A stretch of DNA of 64,000 bases from Acidobacteriota bacterium (GTDB lineage Bacteria > Acidobacteriota > Terriglobia > Acidiferrales > UBA7541), in NCBI GenBank assembly GCA_003223245.1, contig QHYI01000112.1:1-64000 (forward strand), given 5' to 3'. This document shows, in pieces, positions 26,523 through 35,445 of this stretch. Both the position numbers and the translations under genes were made by a program. The notes beneath the pieces are model-generated. The model did not search any database. It was given only the letters and a program-made list of their open reading frames with translations, and was not told the DNA's origin. Numbering within the stretch: position 1 is the stretch's first letter; each line of letters opens with the position of its first letter.

Positions 26523-27452
26523 ATGAACGTGCGAGTGGTTGCGGCGACGGCCGTTGCAATTGTTCTGCTGATGGTAAGTACGAGTGGACCGGCACAAACT
26601 AAGACGGTGGCCGAGCGGCTGGGTTATCCGGCGGACGCAAAGCTCCTCATTGTTCATGCGGACGATCTTGCGGTGGCGCATTCGGTTGACGCGGCTAGCT
26701 TCGATGCATTGAACAAGAATGCGGTGACATCCGCAAGTGTGATGGTGCCTTGTCCTTGGCTCAGTGAGGTCGCTGGCTATGCGAAGGACCATCCTGATGC
26801 CGATCTGGGTTTGCACCTCACGCTGACGAGCGAGTGGAAAAGCTATCGCTGGGGGCCCGTGGAGTCCAAAGACAAGGTGCTGAGTCTTTTCGATCTCTCC
26901 GGATATCTTTGGCCGGACACCGCGCCTGCGGCGCAAAATATTAAACCGGAAGAGGCGGAGCGCGAGATTCGAGCGCAGGTCGAACGGGCTATGGCGGCGG
27001 GAATTCACCCGACGCACCTCGACAGCCACATGGGCGTGCTTTTTGCGAAGCCCGATCTTTTTGCAGTGTATGTGAAGATCGCTCATGAATACCATTTGCC
27101 TTTCTTGGCCCCGCGCATTCCGGGCGACCCTTTGAAGTTTTCATCTCAGCTCTCTGCGAAGGATTCCGTTGTGGATTCGGTAGTGATGGCCAATCCCTCC
27201 GTGCACGCGGATCAGTGGAAAGAGTTTTACGAAAACGCGATTAAGGCCTTGACGCCGGGGCTCGCGGAAATGATCGTGCATCTCGGTCATGACGACGCGG
27301 AGCTGCAGGCCGTGACGCTGGACCATCTCGATTACGGCTCGGCTTGGCGCCAGCGGGACTATAATTTTGTGATGAGCGCGGAGCTCCAGAAAATGCTCGA
27401 GGATAACCATATCGTGCTTGTCCAATGGAGGGACTTGCGACAGCTTAAGTAA
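26523..27452 (+). CDS. Secreted ChbG/YdjC-family carbohydrate deacetylase
   Basis: A 309-residue exported member of the ChbG/YdjC deacetylase family, metal-dependent enzymes that remove acetyl groups from N-acetylated oligosaccharides such as chitobiose. A signal peptide (VVAATAVAIVLLMVSTSGPA) is followed by the metal motifs: Asp-Asp in IVHADDLAVAH and the His pair in THLDSHMGVLF; LGLHLTLTSEW is also conserved. GGAG six bases before ATG 26523 selects this start. Unusually for the family it carries a signal peptide, so it probably acts outside the cytoplasm. Confidence 0.8.
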   Translation: MNVRVVAATAVAIVLLMVSTSGPAQTKTVAERLGYPADAKLLIVHADDLAVAHSVDAASFDALNKNAVTSASVMVPCPWLSEVAGYAKDHPDADLGLHLTLTSEWKSYRWGPVESKDKVLSLFDLSGYLWPDTAPAAQNIKPEEAEREIRAQVERAMAAGIHPTHLDSHMGVLFAKPDLFAVYVKIAHEYHLPFLAPRIPGDPLKFSSQLSAKDSVVDSVVMANPSVHADQWKEFYENAIKALTPGLAEMIVHLGHDDAELQAVTLDHLDYGSAWRQRDYNFVMSAELQKMLEDNHIVLVQWRDLRQLK

Positions 27453-27530
27453 CGGGAACGGAACACGCGAAGACCGAGGAACAGCGTGCGTTTTTCTCCA
27501 TGCTAAACTCTTTCCTCGCTCCACTTTTCT

Positions 27531-29072
27531 ATGTTCAAGAAGATCCTAATTGCCAATCGCGGCGAAATCGCCGTGCGCATCCTCCGCGCCTGCCGCGAAC
27601 TGGGCATCAAGTCTGTCGCGGTATTCAGCGACGTCGACCGCAAAGCGCTGCACGTGCAACTGGCAGACGAAGCTTACGGGATTGGGCCGGCTCCTTCGCG
27701 CGAAAGCTATCTTCGCATCGACAAGCTCATGGATGTAGCCCGGCGCGCGGGCTCGGACGCCGTGCACCCGGGCTACGGTTTTCTTGCGGAAAATCCAGCG
27801 CTGCCGCGCGCGTGTGGCGAAGCGGGAATCACTTTCATTGGGCCTCCTCCGGAGGCCATGGAGGCGCTGGGTTCAAAGACCGCGGGACGCCGGCTAGCGC
27901 GACGCGTCGAGGTGCCTACGGTTCCTGGCGCCAACGATCCGACCGACAGGTCCCAAGCACAAGCTCTGGCGCAGAGCATGGGTTACCCCGTTTTGCTGAA
28001 GGCGGTAGCAGGCGGTGGCGGCAAGGGTATGAGGCTTGTTTACAGCGATACGGAATTCGAGTCCGCTTTTCGCAACGCAGCTTCGGAAGCGCTGAATGCC
28101 TTCGGCGATGAACGCTTGTACCTGGAGAAGTATCTCGAGCGCCCGCGCCACGTCGAAATTCAGATTCTTGCGGACGCGCACGGCCGGGTAGTTTCTTTGG
28201 GCGAGCGCGAATGCTCGATCCAGCGTCGTCACCAGAAAGTAGCAGAAGAATCGCCTTCACCGATTATCACTGCGGAATTGCGCAAGAAGATGAGCGACGC
28301 CGCGGTGCGGCTGGCTCGCGCGGGCGGCTATGTGAACGCGGGCACGGTGGAATTTCTGGTCGACCAGCGCTTGAACTTTTATTTTTTGGAAGTGAACACG
28401 CGGTTGCAGGTGGAACATCCCGTCACCGAACAAGTCACCGGCCTTGACCTTGTCAAACTGCAAATCGCCATCGCCGCGGGGCACCGCCTGCCGTTTGCCT
28501 GGGAATCCATCACCCCGCGCGGGCATGCGATGGAAGTGCGGCTTTACGCCGAAGATCCGGAAAACAATTTCTTCCCTTCTCCGGGAAAAATTCTCGCGCG
28601 CCATACTCCCAGCGGCCCTGGAATCCGCATGGATGAAGGCGTGTACGAAGGCTGGACGGTGCCCAACGATTACGATCCTCTGCTGAGCAAACTCATCGTG
28701 TGGGGTAACAGCAGGGAAGAAACGATGGCGCGGTTGCGCCGCGCGCTCGACGAATATGTCGTCACCGGGATTCGAACCAACGCGGGACTTTTCCGGCGCA
28801 TTCTGGCGGAGCCGGAATTTCTCCGCGGCGAAATTCATACGCGATGGCTCGATGACCTATTGCGGCGGCCACGCGCCGCAGCCGCTTCGCCTGCAGCGCA
28901 TAGCAACCCGGTAACGGATCCGAATGCCGCGGCCGAAGCCGCGGCTATCGCCGCCGCGGTCTGGCAAGCAAAACAGAATGCTAGGCAAGCTTCGACGGCA
29001 TCCCCTGTGAACGAAACTTCCTCTCGCTGGAAAATGGAAGGCCGTCGCGAGCAACGGGACCGCATGCCATGA
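27531..29072 (+). CDS. Biotin carboxylase subunit of an acyl-CoA carboxylase
   Basis: A 513-residue ATP-grasp enzyme that carboxylates biotin using ATP and bicarbonate. It begins FKKILIANRGEIAVRILRACRELG, has the ATP-binding glycine loop AVAGGGGKGMRLV, GERECSIQRRHQKVAEESPSP and the active-site ending FLEVNTRLQVEHPVTEQVTG. The core ends near residue 445; the remaining Ala-rich tail (EAAAIAAAVWQAKQ) is typical of propionyl-CoA-carboxylase-type alpha subunits, but the biotinyl domain itself is in the next gene. Its stop overlaps the carrier start (ATGA). It most likely works with the carboxyltransferase at 22690-24297. Confidence 0.92.
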   Translation: MFKKILIANRGEIAVRILRACRELGIKSVAVFSDVDRKALHVQLADEAYGIGPAPSRESYLRIDKLMDVARRAGSDAVHPGYGFLAENPALPRACGEAGITFIGPPPEAMEALGSKTAGRRLARRVEVPTVPGANDPTDRSQAQALAQSMGYPVLLKAVAGGGGKGMRLVYSDTEFESAFRNAASEALNAFGDERLYLEKYLERPRHVEIQILADAHGRVVSLGERECSIQRRHQKVAEESPSPIITAELRKKMSDAAVRLARAGGYVNAGTVEFLVDQRLNFYFLEVNTRLQVEHPVTEQVTGLDLVKLQIAIAAGHRLPFAWESITPRGHAMEVRLYAEDPENNFFPSPGKILARHTPSGPGIRMDEGVYEGWTVPNDYDPLLSKLIVWGNSREETMARLRRALDEYVVTGIRTNAGLFRRILAEPEFLRGEIHTRWLDDLLRRPRAAAASPAAHSNPVTDPNAAAEAAAIAAAVWQAKQNARQASTASPVNETSSRWKMEGRREQRDRMP

Positions 29073-29569
29073 AGTATAAGGTCTGCATTTCCGGCAAATC
29101 GTATGCCGTCGAGTTAGAACACAAAGCTGACGGCTGGCAAGCCAGACTTGACGGAGAAGCAATGGCGGCTGATGTTGTGGAAACGCTTCCGGACACTTTT
29201 TCCGTTTTGTTTTCGGGCCAATCTCACCAAGTTTGCGTGACACCTTCTTCAGGCGGCCAGCTCCAACTGCAGACCGGTGGATTGGAATTCACCGCGGAGG
29301 TGATCGACCCGCGTTCGTGGAGCGGGCGCCGTCATGGAGCCGCGGAAGCGGAGGGCCGCCAGCAGATTGCCGCACCCATGCCTGGCAAGGTGGTGCGGCT
29401 ATTGGTCAAAGCAGGCGACTCGGTAGAGGTCGGCCAGGGGCTGCTGGTAGTGGAAGCCATGAAAATGCAAAACGAGATTCGGTCGCCAAAGAGCGGATCG
29501 GTCGAGCGCGTTTTGGTTGCCGAAGGGCAAGCCGTGAACGCGGGCGAAGTGCTGTGTGTGGTGGCGTAA
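29069..29569 (+). CDS. Biotin carboxyl carrier protein
   Basis: A 166-residue carrier with an N-terminal beta-rich domain (1-95) and a C-terminal biotinyl domain (about 98-166). The biotinylated Lys is in VVEAMKMQNE, preceded by IAAPMPGKVVRLLVKAGDSV and followed by GQAVNAGEVLCVV, all standard. The start overlaps the biotin carboxylase stop by four bases. The N-terminal part resembles the domain linking the biotin carboxylase to the carrier in single-chain alpha subunits, so this looks like a split form of that protein. Confidence 0.92.
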   Translation: MKYKVCISGKSYAVELEHKADGWQARLDGEAMAADVVETLPDTFSVLFSGQSHQVCVTPSSGGQLQLQTGGLEFTAEVIDPRSWSGRRHGAAEAEGRQQIAAPMPGKVVRLLVKAGDSVEVGQGLLVVEAMKMQNEIRSPKSGSVERVLVAEGQAVNAGEVLCVVA

Positions 29570-29572
29570 GTT

Positions 29573-29597
29573 GCGGAGGCCCGCAGAATACCTCCGC
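29573..29597. terminator. Hairpin between convergent genes
   Basis: GCGGAGG (29573-29579) and CCTCCGC (29591-29597) form a perfect 7-bp stem around 11 bases. No T run follows on either strand, so termination is only suggested by its place between convergent genes. Confidence 0.35.
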
Positions 29598-29621
29598 TAA
29601 CGGAATTGATGCGGCTGAGAA

Positions 29622-30779
29622 TTAGTGGCCGATGGAGCGAGTCGGCATGTAAGTCTTCGCCGCGTCGGGAAGCTTACCCCCGGCTTCGATCACTTGCTGC
29701 GCCAGATAATTCGTGACCTGAGCGTCGTCTCGCGCGATGGCGAGATACGCCGAGCGCAATAGTTGCTCCTTGCGGCTACGCAGGGTATCGCGGATATTTT
29801 GCTGCACCTGCGGCTCATTAAGGCTGCGCTGGCCAGCCGCTTCGCGGGAAATCAATTTCAGGATGCGGTAGCTGGTGCCCGCTTGGTCTCGGGCTTCGAC
29901 GGGCTGGCTCACTTGCCCGGGCTTCAACGAAAGCACCGCTTTCTTGAGGGCCGGATCGACCTGCGGTGAATTCAGCGCCGATTCCGGCACATAGCCGAGG
30001 TCTCCGCCGGTTGAAACCGTGTTCATGTCCTCGGAGTAGTCCATGGCCAGTTGCGCGAAGTCCGCGCCGCTGTTGAGGCGATCCATAAGCATTTTCGTCT
30101 TGCGCAGCGCTTCGGACTCATTGCTGGCGTCGTCGTTTTTGCGGTTACGGATTTGCTGATCTTTCCGCGGCGTAACCACGATTTGCGCGAGGTGGTAAGT
30201 GGGCTCCGCGAAATTGAACTGCATTTTGTTAACGTTGTAATAATCGGCCACTTCCTGATCGGTGATAGTAATCTTGGACAGCACTTCGCGATTCAGCAGT
30301 TTCTGGATGGAGAGCTGGCGGCGCACGTCCTGCTTCCAATCGTCTACCGTCATGCCCTGCTCCCTCAATTGCCGTTGGAATTCGGCTTCCGTGTAGGGGC
30401 TCTTCCGCTCGGTGAATTTATCCTCGACTTCTCCATCAGTGGCCTCGAGACCCAGTTTCTTGGCGCGCTCGAAGAGAATTTCGTTGTAGATGAGCTCATC
30501 AAGCACGTTCAGCTTTAGGGAAAGCGCTTCTTCTTCAGAAGGTTCCTGCCCTTCGGGATTGACGCGCGTGCGGTAGTATTTGTCCACCTCATCGCGCTTG
30601 ATTTCTTTTCCGTTGACTGCGGCCCACACGTCGGGCGAATGCTGCGCCTGCCTCATGCAGCCGGCCCCGAAGGAAAAGGCCAAAGCGATGAACGGCAGCA
30701 GTGCTCGGCCGCGGAGGATTCCTCTTGAGCGGTCCGTTGGGTGCCCCACCAATTGCCGGTCCACAAAAGGTTTGTTCAA
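29622..30779 (-). CDS. SurA-like peptidyl-prolyl isomerase lipoprotein
   Basis: A 385-residue exported foldase. FIALAFSFGAGC ends in a lipobox Cys (about residue 41). A SurA-like N-terminal chaperone region follows (VNGKEIKRDEVDKYYRTRV; LDELIYNEILFERAKKLGLEATDGEVEDKF), and a parvulin domain (about 195-320) with LAQIVVTPRKD, ADFAQLAMDYSED, GGDLGYVPES and SYRILKLISRE. It probably helps fold outer-membrane or periplasmic proteins, of which this region encodes many. The TTG at 30779 gives a long pre-lipobox leader; a GTG at about residue 6 is also possible. It lies ten bases after rpmB. Confidence 0.85.
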   Translation of the reverse strand: MNKPFVDRQLVGHPTDRSRGILRGRALLPFIALAFSFGAGCMRQAQHSPDVWAAVNGKEIKRDEVDKYYRTRVNPEGQEPSEEEALSLKLNVLDELIYNEILFERAKKLGLEATDGEVEDKFTERKSPYTEAEFQRQLREQGMTVDDWKQDVRRQLSIQKLLNREVLSKITITDQEVADYYNVNKMQFNFAEPTYHLAQIVVTPRKDQQIRNRKNDDASNESEALRKTKMLMDRLNSGADFAQLAMDYSEDMNTVSTGGDLGYVPESALNSPQVDPALKKAVLSLKPGQVSQPVEARDQAGTSYRILKLISREAAGQRSLNEPQVQQNIRDTLRSRKEQLLRSAYLAIARDDAQVTNYLAQQVIEAGGKLPDAAKTYMPTRSIGH

Positions 30780-30789
30780 AGTTGGAAGC

Positions 30790-30981
30790 TCAGGCAGCTT
30801 TTTTCACGCGGCCGGCGCGGATGCACGCCGTGCACACCCGGACGTGCTTCTTAACGCCCGCCACTACCGCACGCATCCGTTTCAGATTCGGGTTCCAGCG
30901 GCGCCGCCGCGTGTTATTGGCGTGGCTGATGACGTTGCCATAGTGCGGCATTTTGCCGCAGAAATCACACTTCAGTGCCAT
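30790..30981 (-). CDS. rpmB: 50S ribosomal protein L28, zinc-binding form
   Basis: A 63-residue L28. MALKCDFCGKMPHYGNVISHANNT-type start and WNPNLKRMRAVV core are diagnostic. Cys pairs CDFC and CTAC indicate the zinc-binding form of the protein. AGGAAAA precedes ATG 30981; the same frame runs open to 31227 but the upstream 82 residues have no L28 similarity. L28 sits in the large subunit near the peptidyl-transferase region. Confidence 0.95.
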   Translation of the reverse strand: MALKCDFCGKMPHYGNVISHANNTRRRRWNPNLKRMRAVVAGVKKHVRVCTACIRAGRVKKAA

Positions 30982-31226
30982 TCGTTTTTCCTGCTCGGTC
31001 GAATTTAAGCATGAATATCTTGCTTGTCGGAGTTGCGAAACCAAGCTCCTCATTTTAACAGAGGGCCTACTCCTTACAAAGCGTCCCTTTTCGTCAATTT
31101 CGTCTAAGCCAGCACCCTGTTCCACCGGACGGGTTTCGACGGGGCGGTGCGAACCAGTAACCCCCGAAACCTGTTGAAGTAACAGGGTTTGTTTGAAAGT
31201 TTTTCGGACCTTGGCCCCACGTACCA
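30982..31226. other. Divergent spacer between rpmB and the HEAT protein
   Basis: A hairpin AAACCTGTT/AACAGGGTTT with one bulged G (31167-31190) followed by GTTTGAAAGTTTTT is the only structure seen. It points towards the HEAT gene on the plus strand, where no gene lies upstream to terminate, so its role is unclear. Confidence 0.3.
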
Positions 31227-32318
31227 TTGTTGGCCTTTCCCCTACCTCTTATTTTCCCTTCAGACGGCGCGGGAGTCGCGCGCGAAATCGGTTGTAAGGA
31301 TGAAGCCTTGGCAAATTTCACCAGCCCTTCCAAAGCTACCTCGGGCGCTTTGCGCCTCCATCGGTGGTTTCCGCGATGCTCCTATTCCTATCTGTTGGCG
31401 CCTGTGGCAGTGGCCGTGCTCTCGACCCTAACGGGATTCTTTGCCGGGCAATGCCGGAGCTCCCTGCAAAATTGGCTCAAGATTCATCCCGTGGCCGCGG
31501 CGCGCCCCTTCAAGGCAACGCCCGCCCTGGTTTCGACACCGCAGCCGCGCCCGAACGACAGCGACATTGAAGCCATCTCGCACCTGGCGCCGCAACAGCA
31601 AGCCGAACGTTTGCTGGAACTGGCCACGCAACAGCCGGACCCTTCTCTCAACCTGATTCAACGCAACTTGAACTCCTGGCGCGGCCAGCTGCAAGATTCC
31701 GACCGCCTGTTTCACCTCGTCCTCGAAGCGCTCAATTCCGATGATCGCCGCGTCCGCGTGGCGGCCGTGGAAATCGATTTGGCGGCAAATAACCTGATGA
31801 AGTCACCGGAAAGCCTGGAAAAACTTCAGGCCCAGATTCAAAGCGGCACCGCAGAGCGGTTCATGGCGCTGTGGAGACTCGGCGCTCTCGGCAATCGCGG
31901 CGTTGAGCCGGCAGAAGCACTCACTACGCTGAAACTTTATGCCCACAGTCGAAACCAGACGGTGCGCTTCTGGGCGGTAGAAGGGCTGGCGATGCTGGCC
32001 AACACTGAAGCCATTGACGCCCTCCTCGACATCCTCGGGCGCGACCCGGCGGCACAAATCCGGCAGCGCGCCGCAAATAGCCTATCGAGGTCGGGCCTCC
32101 TGACCGGAGAGCAGCGGCTGACGGCCGTTCCTCAGTTGCTGAATCTGTTGGATGACGACTCTCTGGACGCGCCGACGCGGGACCTGGTTTGCGCGACGCT
32201 GGAAGCGATTACCGGTGCGGCGTTCGGGAAGAACGTTTCGGCTTGGCGCGATTGGTGGGCGCACCACGACATCAGGGACAAGCATTCGGTGCCTCGGCTA
32301 GGGCTTTCTTTGGCGTGA
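31227..32318 (+). CDS. HEAT-repeat protein with one membrane anchor
   Basis: A 363-residue protein. A single transmembrane helix lies near residues 55-72 (YLLAPVAVAVLSTLTGFFAG). The rest is alpha-helical with HEAT-like repeats from about 140 onward (DDRRVRVAAVEIDLAANN, ERFMALWRLGALGN, QTVRFWAVEGLAMLANTEAIDALLDIL, AAQIRQRAANSLSRSG), a protein-binding solenoid. It ends with a conserved Trp-rich VSAWRDWWAHHD. The first 50 residues are doubtful and the real start may be further in. Partner unknown. Confidence 0.65.
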   Translation: MLAFPLPLIFPSDGAGVAREIGCKDEALANFTSPSKATSGALRLHRWFPRCSYSYLLAPVAVAVLSTLTGFFAGQCRSSLQNWLKIHPVAAARPFKATPALVSTPQPRPNDSDIEAISHLAPQQQAERLLELATQQPDPSLNLIQRNLNSWRGQLQDSDRLFHLVLEALNSDDRRVRVAAVEIDLAANNLMKSPESLEKLQAQIQSGTAERFMALWRLGALGNRGVEPAEALTTLKLYAHSRNQTVRFWAVEGLAMLANTEAIDALLDILGRDPAAQIRQRAANSLSRSGLLTGEQRLTAVPQLLNLLDDDSLDAPTRDLVCATLEAITGAAFGKNVSAWRDWWAHHDIRDKHSVPRLGLSLA

Positions 32319-32456
32319 TCCCAGTTCCGGTACATCCCTTCAGGTTCTTTCTGTAGGACCAAAAAACTTATTGACCCCTTTACGCCGCTCTCGTAAAACT
32401 TTATCGTGCCCACCCAGAGCAGCTTGCTCCAAAGAAAATCACGCCAAAGGATTTCT

Positions 32457-32798
32457 ATGTCGGGAAATGAGCGTCGTCATGGACACCGGTTCATTATGAG
32501 AGTTCCACTCCGGTTTCATGCAACGAAGGGAGCTGCCCCGCAAGAAGAATCCGTTTCCTCCATGAATATCTCGACTCATGGAGTGTATTTCGCCACGGAT
32601 CAAAAAATCGCCGAGGGGCTCATGGTGCAGTTGCATTTGAAGATGCCGAAAGAAATTGTCGGCGACGAAGTGGACGAATGGAGTTTCACCGGCCGCGTGG
32701 CACACGTCGAACCGCTAAGCCGGCAGAACGGGAAGTCCGGTGTGGGCGTGCAGTTCTTGTTCTATGAGGTGCCGCGCCCCGAGGCAAAGCAGCGATAG
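32457..32798 (+). CDS. PilZ domain protein
   Basis: A 113-residue single PilZ domain, a receptor fold for cyclic di-GMP. The nucleotide-binding motifs are RRHGHR at residues 6-11 (RxxxR) and NISTHGVYF (N-x-S-x-x-G). LMVQLHLKMPKE and VGVQFLFYE are the closing strands. ATG 32457 is chosen for the AAAGGA at 32446-32451. It stands alone between the HEAT gene and a convergent oxidoreductase. Likely target is motility or surface behaviour, given pilin and PilZ genes elsewhere in the window. Confidence 0.85.
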   Translation: MSGNERRHGHRFIMRVPLRFHATKGAAPQEESVSSMNISTHGVYFATDQKIAEGLMVQLHLKMPKEIVGDEVDEWSFTGRVAHVEPLSRQNGKSGVGVQFLFYEVPRPEAKQR

Positions 32799-32808
32799 GG
32801 TCAACCAG

Positions 32809-34383
32809 TCACAGCTCCCAGCCTTTGCGACGCTCCGGGGCGATCATTTTCTGCGCGCCTTCGGAGTTGAGCACCCTGAGGTTTGCTCGATCCCAATCCA
32901 ATCTTTGTCCCGCACGGACGGCCAGGTCGCCAAGAAGAAGCGTTTCGGTGACCATTCCCGAGAATTCGAAATTCCCGCCGGGCTTGACTTTTCCGCCCTT
33001 CGAGGCATCCAGCCATTCGCGTTCATTGCCGGGCGAGCGTGGCAAGGTTTTTGGCGGTTGTTTGTAGGCCTCCATCTTGGACTGCGGTATGAGTCTTGGA
33101 TGCGAGCCGTTGAATCCGCACAGAATCTTGCCGCGGTCTCCGATGAACAAGAGGCCTTCATTGTCTTCTTCGGCGTCGCCGGTTTTCGCCGGTGGATTTT
33201 CCAGCAATTCCTGGGGAGTTGGCGGCCGCAGACCGCCGTCAAACCACGAAAAATTCACGGCCGGCATGTCCCCTCGCGGAGCGAAATGGTAGCGGATGAT
33301 GGAGGCCAGGGGATAGGTTTCCTCGTAGCGATCGGTGGAGCTCGATTCCACACTCGTGGGGGCTTCCAGTTTCAGGACGCGGAAAATCGTGTCGTAGCTG
33401 TAGCAGCCCATGTCGCCTAGGGCGCCGCAGCCGAAGTCGGTCCAGCCTCTCCACACAAAAGGCAGGTAAGCGTGGTTGAACGCACGCTCGGGAGCAGGCC
33501 CGAGCCATAAATCCCAATCCAGGCCTTCGGGAACGGGTTGCGTTTCCTTGGGGCGGTCGACGGCCTGTGGCCAGAAGGGACGCGTGGACCAGTTTTGTAC
33601 TTCGCGTACGGGCCCAATGGCGCCGTCCCAAATCCATTCGCAGAGCAAGCGCGTCGCTTCCGAGGCTTGATTGCCCACGGCAATTTGCGTGGCCACGCCG
33701 GTTTCGCGCGCAATCTCAGCGATTCGACGCGCTTCGTAGATCGTGTGGGTCAGCGGCTTTTGACAGAAGACGTGTTTGCGCTGCCTCATCGCGGCTGCGG
33801 AAATGACCGCGTGCAGATTGTCCGTGGAGCAGACCACGACCGCATCCACATCTTTTTGCTTTTCGAGCAATTCGCGATAATCGCTGTAGGCGGCGCAGCC
33901 ATTGTATTTGCCGGAGGTCTGCCGCAAAGCGTAATAGGCGTTTACAATCTGCTGGCAAGGCTCGCGGCCAGCTACACCGCTCGTTACCGTCATGGAATGC
34001 GTCAACCGAATGGGCTCGTCAGGGCTTAGCCAGTCCCAGCCGGATTGCACCCCGAGCAGTTCTCTCACGGATTTGCAGAATTCGTGAGTTTCCCATTGCG
34101 GATGGTCCGCACTGGCCTTGTTCGGGTCGCAAACTGCCACGCCTTGCACGTCGGGCTCTTTCAAGAAGTGCAGCATGACCCGCAAACCTTGCGAGCCCAC
34201 ACCAATGAAAGCAATATTGACCTTGTCGCTGGGAGGGACGAACCCAGGACCGCCCAGTACGTGGCGGGGAACCACGGAGAAGGCCACTGCCGCGCCTGCG
34301 CCTTGCCCCAGGAACTTGCGGCGGCTCAAGCGATTGGACGATTCTGCGGGTAATGCTTTACTAGCGCCGTCTGCCGTTTTCAT
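32809..34383 (-). CDS. Tat-exported Gfo/Idh/MocA-family oxidoreductase
   Basis: A 524-residue NAD(P)-dependent oxidoreductase. The twin-arginine signal SRRKFLGQGAGAAVAFSVV (about residues 20-38) shows it is exported folded with cofactor. The Rossmann fold begins VNIAFIGVGSQGLR, VDAVVVCSTDNLHA follows and VFCQKPLTHTIYEARRIAEIA contains the conserved Lys of the family. The C-terminal domain includes VWRGWTDFGCGALGDMGCY, typical of the group acting on sugars or sugar-like compounds. It diverges from the Tat-exported aldo/keto reductase across a 192-bp gap. Confidence 0.88.
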   Translation of the reverse strand: MKTADGASKALPAESSNRLSRRKFLGQGAGAAVAFSVVPRHVLGGPGFVPPSDKVNIAFIGVGSQGLRVMLHFLKEPDVQGVAVCDPNKASADHPQWETHEFCKSVRELLGVQSGWDWLSPDEPIRLTHSMTVTSGVAGREPCQQIVNAYYALRQTSGKYNGCAAYSDYRELLEKQKDVDAVVVCSTDNLHAVISAAAMRQRKHVFCQKPLTHTIYEARRIAEIARETGVATQIAVGNQASEATRLLCEWIWDGAIGPVREVQNWSTRPFWPQAVDRPKETQPVPEGLDWDLWLGPAPERAFNHAYLPFVWRGWTDFGCGALGDMGCYSYDTIFRVLKLEAPTSVESSSTDRYEETYPLASIIRYHFAPRGDMPAVNFSWFDGGLRPPTPQELLENPPAKTGDAEEDNEGLLFIGDRGKILCGFNGSHPRLIPQSKMEAYKQPPKTLPRSPGNEREWLDASKGGKVKPGGNFEFSGMVTETLLLGDLAVRAGQRLDWDRANLRVLNSEGAQKMIAPERRKGWEL

Positions 34384-34575
34384 CTTGCACCTCGAACAGC
34401 GGGGAGGATATCACTCCGCGAGTTTGTTCGAAAGATGAGAGACCAAGGCGGCTGGCGGTTTTAGCGGGCGAGTCCCGATTTTTCGCCTTTTGTTTCAATC
34501 AGTGATACCCGGCAGTTCTCTTTCGCGTCCAAGGAAGGTAAGCTTCTGAACAATGCGACGGTTGAGGAGGTCCCC

Positions 34576-35445
34576 ATGAAACGGCGTGAATTCCTGCATC
34601 GGGCGGCGTACGCAGCAGGCGCGGCCTGGCTCCAGCCCAAGGCGCTCGCGAACACTGAGCTGGCGCTGCCGACGCTCTCGCGAAAGTTCAACGCATCCGA
34701 CACGGTTGCGCTGGGAAGCACCGGCATTCGAACCAGCCGACTGGCGATGGGAACCGGCACGGTCGGCAGCGGACACCATTCCCACCAGACCGCGCTTGGC
34801 ATCAAAGGTCTCTCTGACCTGCTTTTGAACGGCTATGACCACGGGCTAAGATTTTTCGATAGCGCGGATTCCTACGGCAGCCATCCGCACGTGGCGGAGG
34901 CGCTGAAGCACGTTCCGCGCGACAAAGTCACCGTCCTCACCAAGACTTGGGCACGCGATGCCGCAAACGCGCGCGCCGATCTCGATCGTTTCCGGCGGGA
35001 ACTGGGGACCGATTACATGGATATCTGCCTGATGCATTGCTTGACGGAAGGCGACTGGACCGAGCGTTTCCGAGGAGTCATGGATGTGCTCGAAGAAGCC
35101 AAGCAGAAGGGCATCATCCGCGCGCACGGCTGCTCGTGCCACAGCATCGAAGCCCTGCGCGCGGCAGCCAAGTCGCCGTGGGTCCAAGTCCATCTCGTGC
35201 GCATCAATCCGATTGGGGCCTACACGGACGCCGCGCCGGATACGGTTGTGAGTGTGATGCGCGAAATGCGCGCCAACGGTCACGCTATTGTGGGCATGAA
35301 GATTCTAGGCCAGGGCGAGTTGCGCAACCGGCAGGACGAGGCGTTACGCTACGCGCTGTCGCTGGACCTCCTGGACGCCTTCACCATCGGCGCCGAGTCC
35401 AAATTCGAGCAGGAAGATTTGATCCTGCGTATTGCTGCGGTCTGA
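34576..35445 (+). CDS. Tat-exported aldo/keto reductase
   Basis: A 289-residue aldo/keto reductase with a twin-arginine leader MKRREFLHRAAYAAGAAWL. The tetrad is present: Asp and Tyr in FFDSADSYGSHPHV, Lys in VTVLTKTWARD and His in MDICLMHCLTEGD. C-terminal AIVGMKILGQGEL and LDAFTIGAESKFEQ resemble the NADP-binding end. GAGGAGGT (34564-34571) gives an unambiguous start. Export of both this enzyme and its divergent Gfo/Idh neighbour points to a periplasmic oxidation/reduction step, probably on sugars (inference). Confidence 0.88.
   Translation: MKRREFLHRAAYAAGAAWLQPKALANTELALPTLSRKFNASDTVALGSTGIRTSRLAMGTGTVGSGHHSHQTALGIKGLSDLLLNGYDHGLRFFDSADSYGSHPHVAEALKHVPRDKVTVLTKTWARDAANARADLDRFRRELGTDYMDICLMHCLTEGDWTERFRGVMDVLEEAKQKGIIRAHGCSCHSIEALRAAAKSPWVQVHLVRINPIGAYTDAAPDTVVSVMREMRANGHAIVGMKILGQGELRNRQDEALRYALSLDLLDAFTIGAESKFEQEDLILRIAAV

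Noticed and set aside
31128-31150. GGGTTTCGACGGGG-like sequence recalling the 5' end of tmRNA
   Set aside because: No matching tRNA-like acceptor pairing, no tag-coding frame and no 3' CCA-type end was found nearby, and the distance to the next gene is too short.
30982-31227. 82-residue N-terminal extension of the L28 frame
   Set aside because: Ribosomal protein L28 begins at the MALKC start, which has its own ribosome-binding site; the extension shows no family similarity.
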